From: an uncultured bacterium
GTDB lineage: Bacteria > Acidobacteriota > Thermoanaerobaculia > Thermoanaerobaculales > Thermoanaerobaculaceae
Length of the DNA stretch: 35,173 nt
Assembly (NCBI GenBank): GCA_937924755.1
Contig: CALEVZ010000010.1
Span: 1-35,173, forward strand
Direction: 5' to 3'
The translations under genes were made by a program, and so were the position numbers. This document shows, in pieces, positions 31,773 to 35,173 of the stretch. Positions within the stretch are counted from its first letter, which is position 1. Each line of letters begins with the position of its first letter. Under the pieces are notes generated by a model, which did no database searches, had not been told where the DNA came from, and was given only the letters and a program-made list of their open reading frames with translations.

Positions 31773-32782
31773 CAGCGTGGCCGCGACGGGGGAGACGATA
31801 GCACGGGGGAGAGCAGATCGAGGAAGCTCCCCTCGAGGGGGACCGCCTCGATTTCCAGCCAGGCGACGGGGCGGGCCAGGTGCGGTGGGAGCTTGACCAC
31901 GTCCTTGGCGGTGAGGATGAGCAGTGCCCGGTCGCGGTCGGCCTGGTGCAGCAGGCGGGTGGCGTGGGGTTCGGTGAGCACGTGGTGGTCGGGGAGGGGG
32001 ACGCAGGTGACCAGCTCTGCCCCGAGGGCGGCGAGCTGGTTGAAAAACCGCACCGGGTTGGCAATTCCGGCCACCGCGATGACTCGCCGGCCGGCCAGCC
32101 ACTGGGGGGGGTGGCACACCCCCTGGTGGTGCACGCCGCGGGGCAGGACCGCAGTGCCGAGCACCGGGACGCCGGGGGCTGCCCGCCTGACGGCCGCTCG
32201 GGCTTCGGCCACGCCGGCGGGGTGAGAGTCGGTGAGCAGCACGGCGTGGGCGCGCCGCAGGGCTCTGGGGTGCTCTCGCCTGGGTTGCCGGCGGCAGAGG
32301 GGATCCGCCATGGGGGTCGCCACAATGTCCAGCTCCCGGGCCAGCCGCCAGTGCTGGAAACCGTCGTCTAGCAGCAGGTGGGTGGCGCCCCCCTCGGCCA
32401 CGGCGCGGGCGGCGCCGCGCACGCGGTCGGCGTCCACCACGATGGGGAGGCGGGGAAGCGCACGCGCCAGCAACGCCGGCTCGTCGCCGATCTCCTCCCA
32501 GCGCACCCCCTCCTCGCCCCGCACGAGACGCGGTTCGGCGGTCATCCGCCGGTAGCCGCGGGTGAGGATGGCGGGTCTGGTGCCGGCGGCCAGCAAGGTG
32601 CGGGCCAGCGCCGCCACCAGCGGGGTCTTGCCCGTGCCTCCGAGGGCGATGTTGCCCACCGAGATCACCGGCACCGGGGCACGATGGGTGGGGAGCAGGC
32701 CGCGCCTATAGGTGGCATGGGCCGCGGCATTGATCCACTCCAGGGGACGGGAGGCGAGCGCAAGCAGGGCGGGATTCAGCAT
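31772..32782 (-). CDS. lpxK: Tetraacyldisaccharide 4'-kinase (lipid A 4'-kinase)
   Basis: A 336-residue membrane-associated P-loop kinase that phosphorylates the 4' position of the lipid A precursor. PVPVISVGNIALGGTGKTPL (38-55) holds the Walker A; LTRGYRR and IGDEPALLARALP follow; LLLDDGFQHW (137-145) is the LpxK signature with the catalytic DD pair; VIAVAGIANPVRFF is in the C-terminal half. The N-terminal stretch LEWINAAAHATYRRGLL is the membrane-associating helix. The ATG overlaps the waaA stop by 7 nt. The longer upstream frame overlaps waaA and is ignored. Confidence 0.94.
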   Translation of the reverse strand: MLNPALLALASRPLEWINAAAHATYRRGLLPTHRAPVPVISVGNIALGGTGKTPLVAALARTLLAAGTRPAILTRGYRRMTAEPRLVRGEEGVRWEEIGDEPALLARALPRLPIVVDADRVRGAARAVAEGGATHLLLDDGFQHWRLARELDIVATPMADPLCRRQPRREHPRALRRAHAVLLTDSHPAGVAEARAAVRRAAPGVPVLGTAVLPRGVHHQGVCHPPQWLAGRRVIAVAGIANPVRFFNQLAALGAELVTCVPLPDHHVLTEPHATRLLHQADRDRALLILTAKDVVKLPPHLARPVAWLEIEAVPLEGSFLDLLSPVLSSPPSRPR

Positions 32783-34050
32783 GGCGCGGACAGCAGCGGT
32801 TCCAGAGCGTCCACCGTGCGAGCCGTGGCGCCGGCGTGCCGGGCCAGCAGTGCCCGCCCCGCCTCCCCCACCCGGCGGGCCGCGGCGGGGTCGTCGAGCC
32901 ACGCCGTGAGTGCCCGGCGCAGGGTGACCGCGTCGTGAACCACGTGCGCCCCCCCGGCCACCAGGAACTCCGCGTAGACGCTGGCAAAATTGCGCACATG
33001 GGGGCCGGTGAGCACGGGTAGCCCGAAGCGGGCCGGCTCGATGGGGTTGTGACCGCCGGTGGGGAACAGCGAACCGCCGACGAAGGCGACACACCCCAGT
33101 TCGTACAGGGCGGCCAGCTCGCCGACGGTATCCAGCACCACCACATCGACGTGGTCGGGAGCCCTCTCCAGCTCGGTGCGGCGCACCGCCGGGAGGCCGC
33201 GGGCGGCCAGCAGCGCACACACCTCCTTGCTTCGCTCCGGGTGGCGGGGGGCGAGCAGGAGAAACGGCCGGCGGCTGGCTTCGATCCCTTGCCAGGCCTC
33301 CAGTACCAACTCTTCCTCCCCTGCCATGGTGGAGCCAGCCACCAGCACCGGGCGGCCGGCGGCCAGCCGCGAGATGTCCCGGCTCACCGAGCTGGGCGAG
33401 GTGAGCGGCGTAGCGTCGAACTTGATGTTGCCGGTGACCTGGATGCGGTCGGCGGGAATGCCCAGGGCGGCGAAACGCTGCGCCTCCACCTCGCCCTGGG
33501 CCAGCACCAGCGACACCGGCGCGAGCAGCGGCGCCAGCAGCGGCCGGATGGCCTTATAGCGAGGGAAGGAACGATCGGAAATGCGGGCGTTGGCGATCGC
33601 CACCGGCACGCCGCGGCGGCCACATTCGGTCAGCAGTTCCGGCCAGAGCTCCGTCTCCACCAACACCAGCAATCGGGGCGCGATGTGGTCGGCGAAGCGG
33701 CGCACCGGCCGGGGTAAATCGATGGGGAAAGGCAAGATGGCGTCGGCCAGGTGCGGCCCGGCGGCCAGGCGCAGGCCGGTGGCGGTGGTGGACGTCAGCA
33801 CCGCCGACAGGCCCGGACGCCGTCGTCGCAGCTCCTTGAGGAGCAACTTGGCCACCGCCACCTCTCCCACCGACACCGCCTGCACCCACACGCCGCCCCG
33901 CGGCACCGGCGGCAGGCCGCGGCCCAGACGCTCCCGCACTCGCATGGGCGGCCGGCCCCGCCGCCGGTTACGCCACACCAGCCACGGCGCGGCCAGCGGG
34001 AGAGCGAGACTGAACAGGGCGCGGTAGAGCAGCAGGGGGAGAAGCGGCAC
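32776..34050 (-). CDS. waaA: 3-deoxy-D-manno-octulosonic acid (Kdo) transferase
   Basis: A 424-residue GT30 glycosyltransferase that attaches Kdo from CMP-Kdo to lipid IVA at the inner membrane. Residues 4-25 form the N-terminal membrane anchor (LLLYRALFSLALPLAAPWLV). Then WVQAVSVGEVAVAKLLL (with the conserved Glu), ETELWPELL, ANARISDRSF, TGNIKFDA, VAGSTMAGEEELVLEAW, APRHPERSKEV and FVGGSLFPTGGHNPIEPARFG, all in family order. GTG start; no strong ribosome site. It is the first gene of the minus-strand core operon. Whether it adds one or more Kdo units cannot be told. Confidence 0.95.
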   Translation of the reverse strand: MPLLPLLLYRALFSLALPLAAPWLVWRNRRRGRPPMRVRERLGRGLPPVPRGGVWVQAVSVGEVAVAKLLLKELRRRRPGLSAVLTSTTATGLRLAAGPHLADAILPFPIDLPRPVRRFADHIAPRLLVLVETELWPELLTECGRRGVPVAIANARISDRSFPRYKAIRPLLAPLLAPVSLVLAQGEVEAQRFAALGIPADRIQVTGNIKFDATPLTSPSSVSRDISRLAAGRPVLVAGSTMAGEEELVLEAWQGIEASRRPFLLLAPRHPERSKEVCALLAARGLPAVRRTELERAPDHVDVVVLDTVGELAALYELGCVAFVGGSLFPTGGHNPIEPARFGLPVLTGPHVRNFASVYAEFLVAGGAHVVHDAVTLRRALTAWLDDPAAARRVGEAGRALLARHAGATARTVDALEPLLSAPC

Positions 34051-34528
34051 CGGTGGAGTGTATCGCGGGATGGTGGGAATCCTCGAAGATGCCCCGGCAC
34101 CGGGGGCGCAGCCCTGGGTGCGCGGGTCTCCGGCCCGCTCTTCAGTCGGAACGGTTTATCCCGGCGAACCCGGTTTCCGTGGCCCAGTCCGTGTCGGTGA
34201 ACGTGCCCTGGGAGGTCGGACACTCCTGTCTGGCCACCGCCGCCCCCACCCGGACAGGCGGGAGTGCCCGTCCTCCCCGTCTTCCTGACCGTGGCCGGGC
34301 CCGTGCCTGGGTGGGGGGCTCCTGGCTTGCACTTTCCCGTGGAGCGGGCGCCGGCGCCCGCCTTTCTGCCGTGTCGTTGGTCTCTGCGAATCGCCCTGCG
34401 TTGCCGGAACACTCTGCTATTCTCCGCGCCCTTGAAGGCGGTGGGCTGTCCCAAGTGCGACTCCACAGGAATGCGACGGTCCCGTACGCGGCGCCGGCGC
34501 GAGCGAAAACTGCGTTTTTATTTTGCCC
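34051..34528. other. Gene-poor region with hairpins
   Basis: No convincing gene on either strand. It holds an imperfect inverted repeat (34218-34233 with 34250-34273: GGACACTCC and GGAGTGCCC arms), and a shorter one GCGGG/CCCGC near 34122-34138. The sequence before it (34100-34200) is compositionally ordinary. The promoter of waaA and its operon should lie in the first 100 nt, but I could not find a clear box pair. Confidence 0.5.
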
Positions 34529-34687
34529 GTGCGCCGCTACCTCCGCCACCGGTGTAATTACCGTACCGTCAGGATTTCTTCGCGGGCCGGGGGTGAGGCT
34601 CTGGTTCGCTACGCGCTGCTGGCTGCTGGGGGTGTTCTGGCCTGGCACGGGTTTCGGGCGCTGTTCGATTTTCTCTTGCGGTATTGA
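34529..34687 (+). CDS. Possible small membrane-anchored protein
   Basis: A 52-codon frame from GTG. The C-terminal half is a plausible amphipathic or membrane helix, ALVRYALLAAGGVLAWHGFR, followed by ALFDFLLRY; the N-terminal half is Arg-rich. No clear ribosome site precedes it. It ends 6 nt before the -35 box of the pqqD promoter. Could be a small gene of the following locus or chance. Confidence 0.2.
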   Translation: MRRYLRHRCNYRTVRISSRAGGEALVRYALLAAGGVLAWHGFRALFDFLLRY

Positions 34688-34692
34688 CCTGC

Positions 34693-34721
34693 TTGAGAGT
34701 CGCCGGAAAGGCCTGTAAACT
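34693..34721 (+). promoter_or_regulatory. Sigma-70-type promoter of the PqqD-family gene
   Basis: TTGAGA (34693-34698), 17-nt spacer, TAAACT (34716-34721), 15 nt before the ATG at 34737. The transcript would have a very short leader starting near the ribosome site AAGGGA. Confidence 0.5.
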
Positions 34722-34736
34722 TTCAGAGAAGGGATA

Positions 34737-35033
34737 ATGCCGATGGCCAAATTCGCCAAGAAATATGCGCGCAAAGGGCGTTTCGTTCTGCGTTCCGTTG
34801 CCGACGAGGCGGTGCTGGTGCCCGAGGAAGGCAGGGCAAGCGATGAGGACACCGTCTACGTCCTGAACGAAGTGGCCGCCGCCATCTGGCAGCTCATCGA
34901 GCCGGGCCACTCGGCCGAGGACATTGGCCGCCGCATCGCCGATGAGTTCGACGTCAACATCGAGAAGGCCAGCGAGGACGTGGCCGCCTTCCTGATCCTC
35001 CTGGCGGAAAAGGGACTCATCGAAGAACTCTGA
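34737..35033 (+). CDS. PqqD-family peptide chaperone (RiPP recognition element)
   Basis: A 98-residue protein of the PqqD family. The three-helix part is clear: VYVLNEVAAAIWQLIEPGHS, AEDIGRRIADEFDVNIEKA, EDVAAFLILLAEKGLIEEL, preceded by strands KGRFVLRSVADEAVLVPEE. PqqD-like domains bind the leader of a precursor peptide and present it to a modifying enzyme such as a radical SAM protein. No precursor or enzyme gene is in the window, so partners are expected to the right. After the stop, 35034-35173 holds only an unproven open frame (possible ATG at 35070) running off the edge. An ATG two codons later is an alternative start. Confidence 0.88.
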   Translation: MPMAKFAKKYARKGRFVLRSVADEAVLVPEEGRASDEDTVYVLNEVAAAIWQLIEPGHSAEDIGRRIADEFDVNIEKASEDVAAFLILLAEKGLIEEL

Positions 35034-35173
35034 GAAGGAAACGTAGAATCAGCAATCTCCGTGGGCGGCATGCGAGCCCATCACCCCCAACAGGCGCCGT
35101 TCGGGTCCCCGTGCATTGCCTTAAAAGAAGCCGGTCCCCGAGATCTGGGACGCCTGCGATGGGTCGAGATCGA

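Noticed and set aside
34142-34852. 236-codon minus-strand open frame overlapping the PqqD gene
   Set aside because: Pro/Arg/Ala-rich shadow crossing a promoter and a conserved gene; no domain.
35031-35173. Reading through the UGA stop of the PqqD gene as selenocysteine
   Set aside because: The frame does continue to the window edge and selC is present, but the protein already has a full PqqD length and ending, no SECIS-like hairpin follows, and the downstream peptide has no recognisable features.

Overview
This is a GC-rich stretch of a Gram-negative bacterial chromosome. The Gram-negative assignment rests on Kdo transferase (waaA), LpxK, a heptose pathway (rfaE1, rfaE2, waaC), type IV pilus genes in the order pilB-pilT-pilC-pilS-pilR, and many exported proteins. 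The pil gene order, a DUF4388 protein, a selenocysteine tRNA and frequent GTG starts would suit a deltaproteobacterial or Acidobacteriota-like lineage. The sequence alone does not settle this. Genes are densely packed and often overlap by 1-8 nt.

Layout. 1-270: start of a transposase cut by the window edge. 448-5141: an M24 proline peptidase, a nitroreductase, two exported or cell-surface-type proteins of uncertain role, and rmuC. 5306-7963: a double-length protein made of two tyrosine phenol-lyase-like modules in tandem, the most unusual gene here. 7972-10905: two minus-strand gene pairs, each a small cysteine-rich exported protein followed by a larger exported protein. Each pair is preceded by a nearly identical 0.2-kb leader (9086-9312 and 10934-11170) that carries a TTGACA box and a (GA)n tract of different length. 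11222-18524: an exported beta-CASP metallo-beta-lactamase-fold protein, acs, a membrane protein, an MsrB-MsrA fusion, a DUF2177 membrane protein and a fatty-acid desaturase. 18674-19099: hairpin repeats, tRNA-Ala(GGC) with a clear promoter, and divergent tRNA-Sec (selC). 19153-20309: DUF4388 and FmdB-type proteins.

20366-28750 is one minus-strand block: pilB, pilT, pilC, pilS, pilR, then a DUF192 protein and galU, nearly all coupled by overlaps. No pilin gene (pilA) is present. 28836-34050 is a minus-strand lipopolysaccharide core operon: waaA, lpxK, a broken ABC-transporter ATPase gene, rfaE1, rfaE2, waaC. The right end holds a 0.7-kb gene-poor region, a promoter and a PqqD-family gene, which may be the edge of a peptide-modification locus lying outside the window.

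How the genes work together: waaA, lpxK, rfaE1, rfaE2 and waaC supply and attach Kdo and heptose on lipid A; galU supplies UDP-glucose for surface sugars; PilB and PilT power pilus extension and retraction on the PilC platform, with PilS/PilR as the sigma-54 two-component regulator. The main discovery candidates are the tandem lyase, whose two halves have lost complementary sets of active-site residues, and the cysteine-rich secreted cassettes with their duplicated leader.
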